A DNA stretch of 64,000 nucleotides from Roseovarius sp. (GCF_030373445.1 NZ_JAUCYU010000007.1:1-64000), one strand, 5' to 3'; positions 16,324 to 27,164 are shown, counted from the stretch's first letter. Numbers and translations: made by a program. Notes: generated by a model from the letters alone, not told the origin.

Positions 16324-17534
16324 GCCGCCGTGCTCGTGTATTTCGAGGCGGCGATTTCGATCCGGCTGGGCGATGGCGGGCGATCCTCGAACCGCTCCGA
16401 CAGGGTCATCGGCCCGGCGGTGATCCGGAAATAGTCATAGTCCCCCGGCAGGTCGAAGGCGCAAAGGTATTGAAAATGCAGCCGAAAAAACCGCCAGCGC
16501 AGCGCCTTCCACCGCTCGGGGCTCAGCGTCTGCGTGAACGCCGCCGACAGGATCAGCGGCCAGCGCTTGCCCTCCTCCGGCGCCACGCCCGACACCGCCA
16601 CCGGGTCGCACAGCGCAAAGGCACAGCCATCGCCGGGCGCCGTCACGTCGACCCAGGTCAGTTCGCTGCGGGTACACAGGAACGCAAGATCACGCCGTAA
16701 CCTCTTGGCATCCGGGAGAAAAGACACCATCGGCACCACCTGCCCCAGCGACAGGAACGACAGCGTCGGCCCGTTCGCGGGCACGTATCCCAGCCGGATC
16801 AGGTCGGCCAGCACCGACACCGCCAGATGCGCCCCCGAGGAATGCCCGACGATCAGCACCTCGTCCACATCCGACCTCATCGCGTCGGCAATCTCGGCCG
16901 TGAACCGCGCCATCCGCGTCTCCAGCTCCGGCGGTTCGGCCCCGCGATGCCGTGCAGAATAGGCATAGTCATGCATCAGGTAATACGCGAAGAACTTGTT
17001 GTCTTTCCTGCGAAACCACTCCAGCGCAAAGGGCACCACCACCAGCCCCGCCCAGAACAGCCAGGGATGCACATACGCCGCCAGAAGGCTCCCCAGCCCC
17101 CAGGCCAGCAACAGCGCGATCACCAGCTGCACCAGCAGGAACCCCACCGGGTAAAGTGCTGCGATCACCGGCCCCTTGCGCAGCCGCATCAGTCGGAACA
17201 GCGCCCCCGAGGCGATATAAATCCACGCCGTGCGGATCATCAGCAAGTACGTCCCCACGATTCCCCGCTCCATGCTGTCCCGCACGATGTCCGACCAGAC
17301 CAGCACGTCGAACTCGGCATCCACCGTCGCGCCGTCCATCTTGCCACGCACGCTCCAGCCATAGCGCTTCTTGCCGCGCTTGGCCTGCAGGTCGATGGCA
17401 TAGCCCGAAATCTCCGCCTGCTCCGCGCCCTCTTTCCGATAGAGCTCGCGATAGCGGCGGGGATGGATCGGGTCATAGCCCGGGATGTAGAAAACGCGCC
17501 GGCGGCGCACGGTTTGCTGGGGCAAGCTGCTCAT
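16320..17534 (-). CDS. Membrane alpha/beta-hydrolase-like protein
   Basis: A 404-aa protein starting MSSLPQQTVRRRRVFYIPGY. FYIPGYDP near the N-terminus resembles the oxyanion region of alpha/beta hydrolases, and VLIVGHSSGAHLAVSVLADL holds the nucleophile elbow with the candidate catalytic Ser near residue 231. Between them lie two or three hydrophobic helices (about residues 95-180), so the enzyme seems to be membrane-bound. It overlaps the P450 gene by ATGA. The pairing suggests that hydrolase and P450 act on a common hydrophobic substrate; this is inference. Confidence 0.6.
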   Translation of the reverse strand: MSSLPQQTVRRRRVFYIPGYDPIHPRRYRELYRKEGAEQAEISGYAIDLQAKRGKKRYGWSVRGKMDGATVDAEFDVLVWSDIVRDSMERGIVGTYLLMIRTAWIYIASGALFRLMRLRKGPVIAALYPVGFLLVQLVIALLLAWGLGSLLAAYVHPWLFWAGLVVVPFALEWFRRKDNKFFAYYLMHDYAYSARHRGAEPPELETRMARFTAEIADAMRSDVDEVLIVGHSSGAHLAVSVLADLIRLGYVPANGPTLSFLSLGQVVPMVSFLPDAKRLRRDLAFLCTRSELTWVDVTAPGDGCAFALCDPVAVSGVAPEEGKRWPLILSAAFTQTLSPERWKALRWRFFRLHFQYLCAFDLPGDYDYFRITAGPMTLSERFEDRPPSPSRIEIAASKYTSTAA

Positions 17535-17587
17535 ACCTCACCTCTGTTGGGCGATAGCCTAGCGCAGCTTTTTGGCAAGAGTAAGAC

Positions 17588-18340
17588 CTAACCGAGGGTG
17601 GCAAGTGCCGGGAATGTCTCGAGAAGCCAGAAGGAAAAGGCGGAAAAGCCCCCCGTGAGCATCAGCAGCCCGATCGTCCAGAGCAGCAGGCCCATGACCC
17701 GCTCGATCTGTTCCATGTGCCGTTTCATCCACGCCATCAGCCTGCCCAGCCGGGGCAGGAAGGCCGCGACCAGAAGGAACGGCACGCCCAGCCCCACCGC
17801 GTAGACCGCCAGCAGTGCGGTTCCGCGCGTGACAGAGCCTTCCGACGCCGCCAGCGACAGGATCGCCCCAAGCTGCGGCCCGATGCAGGGCGTCCAGCCG
17901 AAGGCGAAGGCCAGCCCCAGAACATAGGCCCCGAAAGACGATCCACCCCGGTCGCCCACATCCATCCGCGCCTCGCGGTCGAGAAAGCCGATCCGGTAGA
18001 CGCCCACGAAATGCGCTCCGAAGACCATGACAACTATGCCCGCCAAGGTATTGAAATACCCCTGGTATTGCAGGAACACCATGCCCGCAGCCGAGGCCGC
18101 GAAGCCAAGCAGGAGGAACACCGTCGACAGCCCCAGCACAAAGAACAGCGCCGGCAGAACGGCCCGGGATCGCGGCTGTCCGGAGGCTGAAAGGTCCCCC
18201 ACGGTGATCCCGCTCATATAGGCCAGGTAAGGTGGCACCACGGGCAGCACGCAGGGGCTGAGAAACGAAATGATCCCCGCGACAAGGGCCACGGCCATGG
18301 CCGGAAGAAGGGCCGCGTCGATGATTTCGATTCCGAACAT
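17588..18340 (-). CDS. ccdA: CcdA-type cytochrome c biogenesis / thiol-disulfide transporter
   Basis: A 250-aa integral membrane protein with about six helices, of the DsbD-transmembrane/CcdA family. It passes electrons from cytoplasmic thioredoxin across the membrane for cytochrome c maturation. The paired redox cysteines are in FLSPCVLPVVPPYLAY and GWTPCIGPQLGAIL. I chose the start MFGIEIIDAALLP at 18340 over an upstream ATG at 18358. It is alone on its strand. Confidence 0.88.
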   Translation of the reverse strand: MFGIEIIDAALLPAMAVALVAGIISFLSPCVLPVVPPYLAYMSGITVGDLSASGQPRSRAVLPALFFVLGLSTVFLLLGFAASAAGMVFLQYQGYFNTLAGIVVMVFGAHFVGVYRIGFLDREARMDVGDRGGSSFGAYVLGLAFAFGWTPCIGPQLGAILSLAASEGSVTRGTALLAVYAVGLGVPFLLVAAFLPRLGRLMAWMKRHMEQIERVMGLLLWTIGLLMLTGGFSAFSFWLLETFPALATLG

Positions 18341-18432
18341 GGCGCTCACATAGACCATTCGCGGGGCCGGGTCACGAGGCCATCTGTCACAACCCTGTAG
18401 ACTTGCCGTGATGCGTGGATTATCCCGCGCAC

Positions 18433-18663
18433 ATGGAAGCCGATCTTACCCTCGATGCCCGCGGATTGCTCTGCCCCCTGCCGGTGCTGAAACTGCGCAA
18501 GCGCCTGAAGTCGCTGGAGATTGGCGCGGTGCTCGAGCTGTGGGCCGACGATCCGGCGGCGGTGATCGACGTGCAGCATTACTGCAGCGAATCCGGCCAT
18601 GATTTCCTCGGGATGGACGAGCAGGACGACTACACCGCCTACCGCGTCCGCAAGTCCGGCTGA
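18433..18663 (+). CDS. tusA: TusA-family sulfur carrier protein
   Basis: A 76-aa protein of the TusA/SirA family, a cytosolic sulfur relay protein. The key motif is DARGLLCPLPVLKLRK with the persulfide-carrying Cys in CPxP. The start MEADLTLDARG at 18433 fits the family; a GTG at 18415 is less likely. It diverges from ccdA, and both concern thiol or sulfur chemistry, which may be coincidence. Confidence 0.88.
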   Translation: MEADLTLDARGLLCPLPVLKLRKRLKSLEIGAVLELWADDPAAVIDVQHYCSESGHDFLGMDEQDDYTAYRVRKSG

Positions 18664-18680
18664 GGCGTCCGACATGAAAA

Positions 18681-18702
18681 TCCCGGCCGCGAGGGGCCGG
18701 GA
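18681..18702. terminator. Bidirectional terminator between tusA and rne
   Basis: TCCCGGCC/GGCCGGGA stem (18681-18688 with 18695-18702). On the plus strand it is followed by a weak T-rich stretch, on the minus strand by TTTTC, so it can serve both converging genes. Confidence 0.75.
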
Positions 18703-18724
18703 TCATTCGTTTCTTTGACCGGAT

Positions 18725-21511
18725 CTACCGCCCGATCGACCACCAGCCGCGGCGTTTCGGCTTGTCGTCTTCCTCGGCCGGTTCCGCCGATGCGTTGGCG
18801 GGTTCCGGCTGACGCTCCGGTTCGGGTTCCGGCGCGCTTTCAGGCTCAGCCGGTGCCGGCTCCGAGGCCGCTTCAGGTGCGGCTTCGGGCTCGGGCTCCG
18901 GTGCCGGTTCAGGCGCCGGCTCGGCCTTCTTCGAGCGCGACCGGGTGGTCTTTTTCGGCGCCGGTTTCTTGGCGGTCTCTTCCTCTGCCACCTCCGGTGC
19001 CTCCGGCGCCTCGACCGTTTCCGCTTCGGGCTTGGCTTCGACGGCCTCCGCCTCGGGTTTGGCGTCCGCGGCTTCCGCGGCCTCCGGCGTGGCCTCGGCC
19101 TCCTCGGCCTTGGCCTTGGACTTCGACGAGCTGCGCGGCTTGCGTGTCACCTTGCGTTTCGTCGCGGGTTCAGCCTCTTCGGCTTTCGCCTCTGCGGTCT
19201 CGGTCTTGTCGGATTGGTCGTCAGCGGCTGTCTCGTCCTCCGCCTCGGGCTTGGCCTCAGGTTCGGAGCCCCCCTCTTCCGTGGAGCTGTTGTCGTCCGA
19301 CGCGTCCTCGGTCCTCTGATCCTCGCCATTGCCCGAGCGGGATTTCGACCGGCGACGACGACGGCGGCGGCGCTTCTTCGGCTTGCCGTCATCCTCGCCA
19401 TTGCCCGGCGCCGGAGCCTCCTCGGCCTGCTGGGCCTGATCCTCTTCGGTGCTTTCGTCCTCGTCGACATCGTCCATCAGCGAGCTGTCGACCGACACCA
19501 CCGGCGCGGCCTCGGGCACGTGGCGGGTGGCGGTCTTGAACTTGTCGATGCTGAAATCGGGGCTGATCAGAACCGGGTCACCCTCGATCCGCACGGACAG
19601 GCCGTAGCGCATCTCGATCTGGGCGACATGCTCGCGCTTCTGGTTCATCAGGAAGTTGGCGATGCCCACCGGGCATTTCACCAGCACCTCGCGCGAGCGG
19701 CGGCGCACGCCTTCCTCCTCGATCTGGCGCAGGATCGACAGGGCCAGGTTGTCGTCCGACCGGATCAGGCCGGTGCCGTGACAGGCCGGGCAGGCCTGCG
19801 TGGTCGCCTCGATCATGCCGGGGCGCAAACGCTGGCGGCTCATCTCCAGCAGGCCGAAGCCCGAGATGCGGCCGACCTGGATGCGCGCGCGGTCGGATTT
19901 CAGCTTGTCCTTCAGCTTCTTCTCAACGGCGTTGTTGTTCTTGCGCTCGTCCATGTCGATGAAGTCGATCACGATCAGGCCGGCAAGGTCGCGCAACCGA
20001 AGCTGGCGGGCCACTTCCTCGGCGGCCTCGAGGTTGGTCTTGAGCGCCGTTTCCTCGATCGAGCCTTCCTTGGTGGCCCGGCCGGAGTTGACGTCGATCG
20101 CCACCAGCGCCTCGGTCACGCCGATCACGATGTAGCCGCCCGACTTGAGCTGAACCGTCGGGTTGAACATCGAGCTGAGGTAGCTTTCCACCTGGTAGCG
20201 GGCGAAGAGCGGCATCTGGTCGGCGTAGTGCTTCACGTTCTTGGCGTGGGACGGCATGATCATCTTCATGAAGTCCTTGGCCACGCGATAGCCGGCCTCG
20301 CCCTCGACATGCACCTCGTCGATGTCGCGGTTGTAGAGGTCGCGGATCGAACGCTTGATCAGGTTGCCTTCCTCGTAGATCTTCGCGGGCGCGATGGATT
20401 TCAGCGTCAGCTCGCGGATCTGCTCCCACAGGCGCTGCAGGTATTCGTAGTCGCGCTTGATCTCGGACTTGGTGCGCTTGGCCCCTGCGGTGCGCACGAT
20501 CAGGCCGGCGCCCTTGGGCACGTCGATCTCGGACGCGATTTCCTTCAGCTTCTTGCGGTCGGCGGCGTTGGTGATCTTGCGGGAGATGCCGCCGCCGCGC
20601 GCGGTGTTGGGCATCAGCACGCAGTACCGGCCGGCCAGCGACAGGTAGGTGGTCAGCGCGGCGCCCTTGTTGCCGCGCTCTTCCTTGACGACCTGCACCA
20701 GCAGGATCTGGCGGACCTTGATAACTTCCTGGATCTTGTAGCGGCGCGGGCGCGGTTTGCGCGGCGGACGGATGTCATCGGTATCGTCGTCATCGGCGAC
20801 CGACTCGATCGTGTCGTCCTTCGACGCGGCGTCGGACCGCTTCGACGAGGACCGGCCCTTGGACGAGCCGTTGCCGTTATCGTTGTCGTCGTGAGAATGA
20901 TCATGGTTGTGATCATCCTCGCCGGACTTTGCATCCTTGTCCGCGGATTTGCCTTCGCTTTCCGCAGCTTCCGTGCCGGCGCTGTCCTCTTCGGGTTCCT
21001 CGACCGGGGTTTCCGCCACGGTTTCCATCGGCGAGAGGCCTTCCTCGTCCCCTGCCCCGGCGCCCTCGTCGAGCTCGATTGTTTCCATGCCCGAGATTTC
21101 CTCGGACGAGGTCACGGCATCGTCGGTCTTCGCCTTGGCGGCCTTCGAGCGCGACGACGAGCGGCGCGAGGAGGATTTCTTGGGCTTCTCGTCGTCATCC
21201 TCGCGGGCGCGCTGCTGCTCGGCATAGGCGCGCTCTTCCTCGAGCAACGCCTCGCGGTCGGCCACGGGGATCTGGTAGTAATCCGGGTGGATTTCCGAGA
21301 AGGCGAGGAAGCCGTGCCGGTTTCCGCCGTAATCGACGAAGGCCGCCTGAAGCGACGGTTCGACGCGCGTTACCTTTGCGAGGTAGATATTTCCGGCGAG
21401 CTGCCGTTTGTTCTCGGATTCAAAATCGAATTCCTCGACCTTGTTTCCGTCGACCACCACGACGCGGGTCTCTTCCGCGTGGGTGGCATCGATAAGCATC
21501 TTCTTAGCCAT
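18725..21511 (-). CDS. rne: Ribonuclease E
   Basis: Endoribonuclease that starts mRNA decay and processes rRNA and tRNA precursors; core of the RNA degradosome. 928 aa. Order: N-terminal S1 domain (about residues 35-320) interrupted by a long acidic, Ser/Asp-rich insertion (about 85-265); the RNase E/G catalytic core (about 320-640) with IDVNSGRATKE and VIDFIDMDERKNN; the Zn-link CPACHGTG near residue 575; and a disordered acidic/basic tail (about 680-928) with Arg clusters RRRRRRRRSKS that would bind RNA and partners. The S1 insertion is characteristic of Rhodobacterales. Confidence 0.95.
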   Translation of the reverse strand: MAKKMLIDATHAEETRVVVVDGNKVEEFDFESENKRQLAGNIYLAKVTRVEPSLQAAFVDYGGNRHGFLAFSEIHPDYYQIPVADREALLEEERAYAEQQRAREDDDEKPKKSSSRRSSSRSKAAKAKTDDAVTSSEEISGMETIELDEGAGAGDEEGLSPMETVAETPVEEPEEDSAGTEAAESEGKSADKDAKSGEDDHNHDHSHDDNDNGNGSSKGRSSSKRSDAASKDDTIESVADDDDTDDIRPPRKPRPRRYKIQEVIKVRQILLVQVVKEERGNKGAALTTYLSLAGRYCVLMPNTARGGGISRKITNAADRKKLKEIASEIDVPKGAGLIVRTAGAKRTKSEIKRDYEYLQRLWEQIRELTLKSIAPAKIYEEGNLIKRSIRDLYNRDIDEVHVEGEAGYRVAKDFMKMIMPSHAKNVKHYADQMPLFARYQVESYLSSMFNPTVQLKSGGYIVIGVTEALVAIDVNSGRATKEGSIEETALKTNLEAAEEVARQLRLRDLAGLIVIDFIDMDERKNNNAVEKKLKDKLKSDRARIQVGRISGFGLLEMSRQRLRPGMIEATTQACPACHGTGLIRSDDNLALSILRQIEEEGVRRRSREVLVKCPVGIANFLMNQKREHVAQIEMRYGLSVRIEGDPVLISPDFSIDKFKTATRHVPEAAPVVSVDSSLMDDVDEDESTEEDQAQQAEEAPAPGNGEDDGKPKKRRRRRRRRSKSRSGNGEDQRTEDASDDNSSTEEGGSEPEAKPEAEDETAADDQSDKTETAEAKAEEAEPATKRKVTRKPRSSSKSKAKAEEAEATPEAAEAADAKPEAEAVEAKPEAETVEAPEAPEVAEEETAKKPAPKKTTRSRSKKAEPAPEPAPEPEPEAAPEAASEPAPAEPESAPEPEPERQPEPANASAEPAEEDDKPKRRGWWSIGR

Positions 21512-21946
21512 TTATGTCCGTTGCACGACAAGGACCGCCTGCACCCCGGGGGTGCGAGCGGGCGTTGGTCATGTCTTTCTGGAGCGATTTGCAACGCGCG
21601 GAAGGCCCGACCGGATCGGGTCTTTCTGTGGAACGTCGATGTTCTCGCGCGCGTCATCGCGGTTCTTCTCCAGGGCTGCGGGACCTCGGCCCCCGCCCCC
21701 GTTCATGTGCCGCATCATCATTCGGGATGTGTCGGCGTCTCGTGGTCCATCAAAGGACCCAATCGGTTGCCTCGCGATCCGTTTTTCGGGCCGAGGCAGC
21801 GAAACTCTGGAATGGTCCACAACCGGTGGACGCTATCTCCTAAATAACGGGGGACGGTGGCAAAACACAATGGGTAATCGTGACTGCGCGGCAAATCGCG
21901 AAGGCGCGGCCTGGCCGGCCGAGCGTGAAATTCGCGGAGACGTTTC
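21512..21946 (-). other. Long gene-free region upstream of rne
   Basis: About 435 bp with no credible ORF precede rne. In other bacteria rne has a long structured leader through which RNase E controls its own mRNA, so this is likely promoter plus 5' UTR. A hairpin CCCGA/TCGGG (near 21607-21621) and other GC-rich pairings are visible, but I cannot fold it reliably. Confidence 0.4.
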
Positions 21947-21973
21947 ACCCGCGCGGCCCGTAACCGCGCGGGT
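21947..21973. terminator. Perfect 10-bp hairpin after the SDR gene
   Basis: ACCCGCGCGG/CCGCGCGGGT (21947-21956 with 21964-21973), 7-nt loop, 10 bp beyond the SDR stop. No T-run follows on either strand, so it may be a Rho-assisted or mRNA-stabilising hairpin. Confidence 0.5.
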
Positions 21974-21982
21974 GTTGGCCCC

Positions 21983-22738
21983 TCAGGCCGAGAAGTTGGG
22001 CTGGCCGTTCGACGCCATGAGGCCGCCATCGACAGGCAGGACCACGCCGTTGACGAAGCGCGCGTCGGAAGAGGCAAGAAACGCGATCACGTCGGCCACC
22101 TCTTCCGGTTGGGCACCGCGGCCCATTGGAATGCGGTCCTTGAACCGTTTCATAAGGGCGTCATCCTCGCGGATCCCTTCGGACATGGCCGTTTCGGTCA
22201 TCGTCGGAGCCACGGCGTTGACGCGGATATCCGGCGCAAGGTCCAGGGCCATGGCGCGGGTCATGTTGCTGACCGCACCCTTCGACGCGTTGTAGCCGAA
22301 CATTGTCCAGTCGCCGCCTTCGCCCGATACCGAGGAGGTGTTGACGACAGAGGAACCGTCCGCCTTTTCAAGATGCGGAAGCGCGGCTGTCACGCAGTTG
22401 AAGACGCCGCCGACATTGGTGCGCATGATGTCCTCGAAATCGCCATGGGACAGCTCGCCCGGGGCGCCCCCGCGGGCAATGCCGGCATTGTTGACCAGAC
22501 AGGTGAGGCCGCCGAAGGTTGCGACCGTTTCCTCGACCAGCTTTTCGGCGTCCTCGCGAGACGACACGTCTCCCGAGACGATGTGACGCTGCATCTCGGG
22601 CAGGTCCTTGGCAACGTTCTGGAGCTTTTCCTTCGTCCGGCCGTTGAGGACGACGTTCCAGCCGTCCTCGGCAAAACGCCGGGCCGTGGCGGCGCCGATA
22701 CCTGAACCGGCGCCGGTGATGATGACGGTGCGGGTCAT
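21983..22738 (-). CDS. SDR-family oxidoreductase
   Basis: 251 aa, classical short-chain dehydrogenase. TGAGSGIGAATA is the NAD(P) motif, NNAGIARGG follows, and the catalytic Ser is in VVNTSSVSGEGG with YNASK. The C-terminal PVDGGLMASNGQPNFS is a normal family end. The substrate cannot be told from sequence, and the neighbours (rne, dctD) give no clue. Preceded by GGAGAAAG at the right distance. Confidence 0.85.
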   Translation of the reverse strand: MTRTVIITGAGSGIGAATARRFAEDGWNVVLNGRTKEKLQNVAKDLPEMQRHIVSGDVSSREDAEKLVEETVATFGGLTCLVNNAGIARGGAPGELSHGDFEDIMRTNVGGVFNCVTAALPHLEKADGSSVVNTSSVSGEGGDWTMFGYNASKGAVSNMTRAMALDLAPDIRVNAVAPTMTETAMSEGIREDDALMKRFKDRIPMGRGAQPEEVADVIAFLASSDARFVNGVVLPVDGGLMASNGQPNFSA

Positions 22739-22799
22739 GCTGCTTTCTCCTACTCGTGTTGAAGGAGAAACGCGTGGTCCGCGGGCTGGTTCCGGCGCG

Positions 22800-24134
<1,335 letters not shown>

Positions 24135-24155
24135 CTTGTTCTTCTCCGCTGCCGA

Positions 24156-25943
24156 TTATTCTGCGGCCGGCCGTTTGGCCGTCTGCGTGTCTTCCGGTAA
24201 GATAGGTAGCTGCATTTCAAATACAGCCCCGCCCGATGCGGCGTTGCGTGCCGTCAGGCGCCCGCCCAAGTCGTTCACGATGCCCGAGGAAATGGCAAGG
24301 CCCAGCCCCACCCCCTCGCCCGGCTGCTTGGTCGTGTAGAACGGCTCGAACAGGTTCTCGATGTTCTCGATGCCGATGCCGTTGTCGCGGACGGTCAGCA
24401 CGGCGGTCTCGCCGGCGGCGAGGATGATGTCGATGGTGGCGTCGGGCAAGGTGCTCGTGGCGTCGAGCGCGTTGCGCAGCAGGTTGATCATCACCTGCTC
24501 GATGCGCACCCGGTCGCCCATCACCATGACCGGCCCGTCGGGCAGCGTGCGGGTGATCTTGACCTGCCGCTGGCGCAGTTGCGGCTCCATCATGGCAAGG
24601 GCGGAATTGAGCGCATCGGCCATGTTTACAGGGGCAAGCTCGTCGCCGCTCTGGCGGGCGTAGGACTTGAGCTGCCGGGTGATCGCGCCCATCCGCTCGA
24701 TCAGGTCGTCGATCCGCTGGAAGGAGGAAACGGCCTCTTCCGGGCGGTTGCGGTTGAGCAGCAGGCGGGCCCCCGCGAGATAGGTTTTCATCGCCGCCAG
24801 GGGCTGGTTCAGCTCGTGACTGACGGCCGCCGACATCTCGCCCAACGCGGCCAGTTTGGAGCTCTGCGCCAGCGTCTGTTCCGCCACCGCGAGGTTTTCC
24901 TGAACCCTCTGTCTTTCGGCGATTTCCCGCTGCAACCTCATGTTCAGTGCGCGAAGCTCCGCCGACTCGCGCTGGAAGAGCGCCATCCGCACGGTGGCCT
25001 TGCGGTTGAGGAAATAGAAGGCCAGCGCCAGCAGGATGGCGAAGCACATGATCTCGAGCGCGAGGAAGCCGTTCACCTTTTCCCGCACGCTGGCATAGGT
25101 GGTGAAGCTGGCGATGCGCCACCCGCGGAAGGCCACCCGGCCGCCCACCCGCATCACCGCCTCGCCCTGGACATAGGCGTCGGGCGGCAGGGTGTTCCAG
25201 TCGGCGGTGGCCTGAAGGGCGCGCTGGATGGCGCTGGAGGGCGGCTCCTTGGCGAGCGCCTCTTCCTCGGTCAGGCCACGCCAGCGGGGTTCGGTGGCAA
25301 GGATGATCCGCCCCTCGCTGTCGGTGACGAGCACGGCGTCGGAGATGCCGGCCCAGGCGCGTTCGTACTTGCCCAGCCCCACCTCGACGAGGATCACGCC
25401 CGCCAGCCCCGCCTGTGTCTCGACCCGGCGGGAATAGAAGAACCGGAAGCGGCCGGCATCGTCGCGCAGGATGTTGAAAATGTTGTCTTTCGAGCGCGTC
25501 GCCTCGATGAACACGGGCGACTCGCGGTAGGACTGGCCGATCGATTCCCGGTCGGTCGAGGCCACCACCCGGCCGTCATTGCCCAGAAGCGTGAGCGAGG
25601 CCGCCGAGATCTCCTCGTTGAACGAGATAAGCCGTTGCGAGGATTGTGAGAAATCCGAGGTGGCCAGCGCCGAGATCAGCGTCGGGTCGCGCGACAGAAG
25701 CTGCGGAACGATGGCGTTCTGGCGCAGTTCGCTCAGAAGGTTGCCGCTGTAGAGGACCAGCCGCAGCTCGGCCCGGTTGCGCGTCGTCTCGGTGAAGCGG
25801 TCGGTCAGCAGGCTGTTGGTCACCGCCACGGTCGAGACCGCCAGCACCACGAGGATTGCAAGCGCCAGCCGCGCCCGCCAGCTCAGCGTGCGCGGGCGCC
25901 TGCGCGGGCCGCCCGAAGGATCTTTGTCCGACGACGTTGCCAT
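24156..25943 (-). CDS. dctB: DctB-like sensor histidine kinase
   Basis: A 595-aa inner-membrane kinase. Two transmembrane helices (about residues 21-42 and 290-312) enclose a periplasmic sensor domain of about 250 residues, in the layout of DctB. A coiled-coil linker follows, then the H-box VSHELNQPLAAMKTY and the ATPase domain with DNGIGIENIENLFEPFYTTK. It phosphorylates the DctD-type regulator encoded 21 bp downstream. I chose the start at 25943 (MATSSDKDPSGG); an ATG 12 codons upstream is possible and would begin 4 bp after the purQ stop. Confidence 0.88.
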   Translation of the reverse strand: MATSSDKDPSGGPRRRPRTLSWRARLALAILVVLAVSTVAVTNSLLTDRFTETTRNRAELRLVLYSGNLLSELRQNAIVPQLLSRDPTLISALATSDFSQSSQRLISFNEEISAASLTLLGNDGRVVASTDRESIGQSYRESPVFIEATRSKDNIFNILRDDAGRFRFFYSRRVETQAGLAGVILVEVGLGKYERAWAGISDAVLVTDSEGRIILATEPRWRGLTEEEALAKEPPSSAIQRALQATADWNTLPPDAYVQGEAVMRVGGRVAFRGWRIASFTTYASVREKVNGFLALEIMCFAILLALAFYFLNRKATVRMALFQRESAELRALNMRLQREIAERQRVQENLAVAEQTLAQSSKLAALGEMSAAVSHELNQPLAAMKTYLAGARLLLNRNRPEEAVSSFQRIDDLIERMGAITRQLKSYARQSGDELAPVNMADALNSALAMMEPQLRQRQVKITRTLPDGPVMVMGDRVRIEQVMINLLRNALDATSTLPDATIDIILAAGETAVLTVRDNGIGIENIENLFEPFYTTKQPGEGVGLGLAISSGIVNDLGGRLTARNAASGGAVFEMQLPILPEDTQTAKRPAAE

Positions 25944-25983
25944 GCGGGTCAGGATACGCCGCCGCAGGCGTTGCAACAAGGGC

Positions 25984-26652
25984 TCACGCGGTCTGCAGCT
26001 GGTCGACGAGGCTGTTGAAGAGGATGCGCCCCTCGGTATTGCCGTGCAGCGGGTCGGCCATCCGCTCGGGGTGGGGCATCATGCCCAGCACGCGGCGGTT
26101 TTCCGACAGGATACCGGCGATGTCCTGCAGCGAGCCATTGGGATTCTGCACGTAGCGGAAGGCGACGCGGTTCTCGTCGTTGAGCCGCTTGAGCGTGTCC
26201 TCGTCGGCGTAATAGTTGCCATCATGGTGGGCGATCGGGATGGTGATCCTGTCACCTTCCGAGTAGCCCGATGTATAGGCGCTGTCGGCGGTTTCCACTT
26301 TCAGGTCAACGGCCTTGCAGACATATTTCAGCCCGCCATTGCGCAGCAGCACCCCCGGCAGAAGCCCGGTCTCCGTCAGAACCTGGAAGCCGTTGCAGAT
26401 GCCAAGGACGTAGCCGCCCTTCTCGGCATGGGCTATGACCGACTGGCAGATCGGCGAGTTCGCCGCGATCGCCCCGCAGCGCAGGTAGTCGCCGAAGGAA
26501 AACCCGCCCGGCACGCCGATCACGTCGATGCCCGAGGGCATCTGCGTGTCCTTGTGCCAGACCATCGTCACGTCGGCCCCGGCGTTCTCGAAAGCCACTT
26601 TCAGGTCCCGGTCGCAATTCGAACCGGGAAAGACCACCACTGCCGCTTTCAT
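25984..26652 (-). CDS. purQ: Phosphoribosylformylglycinamidine synthase, glutaminase subunit
   Basis: Provides ammonia from glutamine to PurL in purine synthesis. 222 aa. MKAAVVVFPGSNCDRD is the usual N-terminus, GICNGFQVL holds the catalytic Cys of the class I amidotransferase, and MMPHPERMADPLHG gives the His-Glu pair. It overlaps the upstream DUF3592 gene by ATGA. purS lies just before that gene, consistent with the small three-subunit FGAM synthase (PurL, PurQ, PurS); purL itself is not in the window. Confidence 0.95.
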   Translation of the reverse strand: MKAAVVVFPGSNCDRDLKVAFENAGADVTMVWHKDTQMPSGIDVIGVPGGFSFGDYLRCGAIAANSPICQSVIAHAEKGGYVLGICNGFQVLTETGLLPGVLLRNGGLKYVCKAVDLKVETADSAYTSGYSEGDRITIPIAHHDGNYYADEDTLKRLNDENRVAFRYVQNPNGSLQDIAGILSENRRVLGMMPHPERMADPLHGNTEGRILFNSLVDQLQTA

Positions 26653-27164
26653 GTCGTGTCCTTTCTGAAGAAGATCCTGTCGGTGACGAGCCAGAGCAGA
26701 CCGGCGACGGACCAGCCGACAAGACTGATGAGCCCAAGGATAACGGGCATAAACCACAAGCCCTGCCAGGTGTCGAGCCGCACGTTGCCTCGGGAGGCGG
26801 GAATCGCGCGGATCGCGGCGGTCTCGCCCACCCCGATGTCGAAGGAGGCATGCGCGCTGCCGACGCTGGCGCGGCGCGGGACGCCGTCGATCTCGTAGGT
26901 GAAGACCGGTTCGTAGTTCACCGTGCCACGGTCGAAGATCGTCTCGCCCGGCCATTCGTAGCGTTCCACCACCGTGCCGATGACGCGCTCCGATCGGGCG
27001 ACATAGACAGCGCTTTCTAGGCCATAGAGCATTGCCGCGAGAAGTGTCAGGACGGGAAAGACGAACAGGACCACGGCCACCCGCTGGCGCAGCGTCATCC
27101 GCGCGAGCGGCCCCCAGAGGGCCCACGCCACGATTGCCCCGGTAGAGCCCCGGGGCCGGTCCAT
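26649..27164 (-). CDS. DUF3592-like membrane protein inside the purine operon
   Basis: 171 aa, with hydrophobic helices at about residues 28-50 and 130-155 and a beta-rich segment between them (VNYEPVFTYEIDGVPRRASV) that resembles DUF3592 proteins. Start MDRPRGSTGAIVAW at 27164. It overlaps purS by one base (TGATG) and purQ by four, so it is translated with them although nothing suggests a purine function. It may be a passenger gene in the operon. Confidence 0.65.
   Translation of the reverse strand: MDRPRGSTGAIVAWALWGPLARMTLRQRVAVVLFVFPVLTLLAAMLYGLESAVYVARSERVIGTVVERYEWPGETIFDRGTVNYEPVFTYEIDGVPRRASVGSAHASFDIGVGETAAIRAIPASRGNVRLDTWQGLWFMPVILGLISLVGWSVAGLLWLVTDRIFFRKDTT

Noticed and set aside
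19214..21847. 877-aa plus-strand ORF over rne
   Set aside because: Antisense shadow of rne caused by high GC; its VLVDIVHQR-type composition mirrors the coding strand.
21512..21946. Small genes in the region upstream of rne
   Set aside because: The short ORFs there lack ribosome sites and family features; a long rne leader is the simpler reading.
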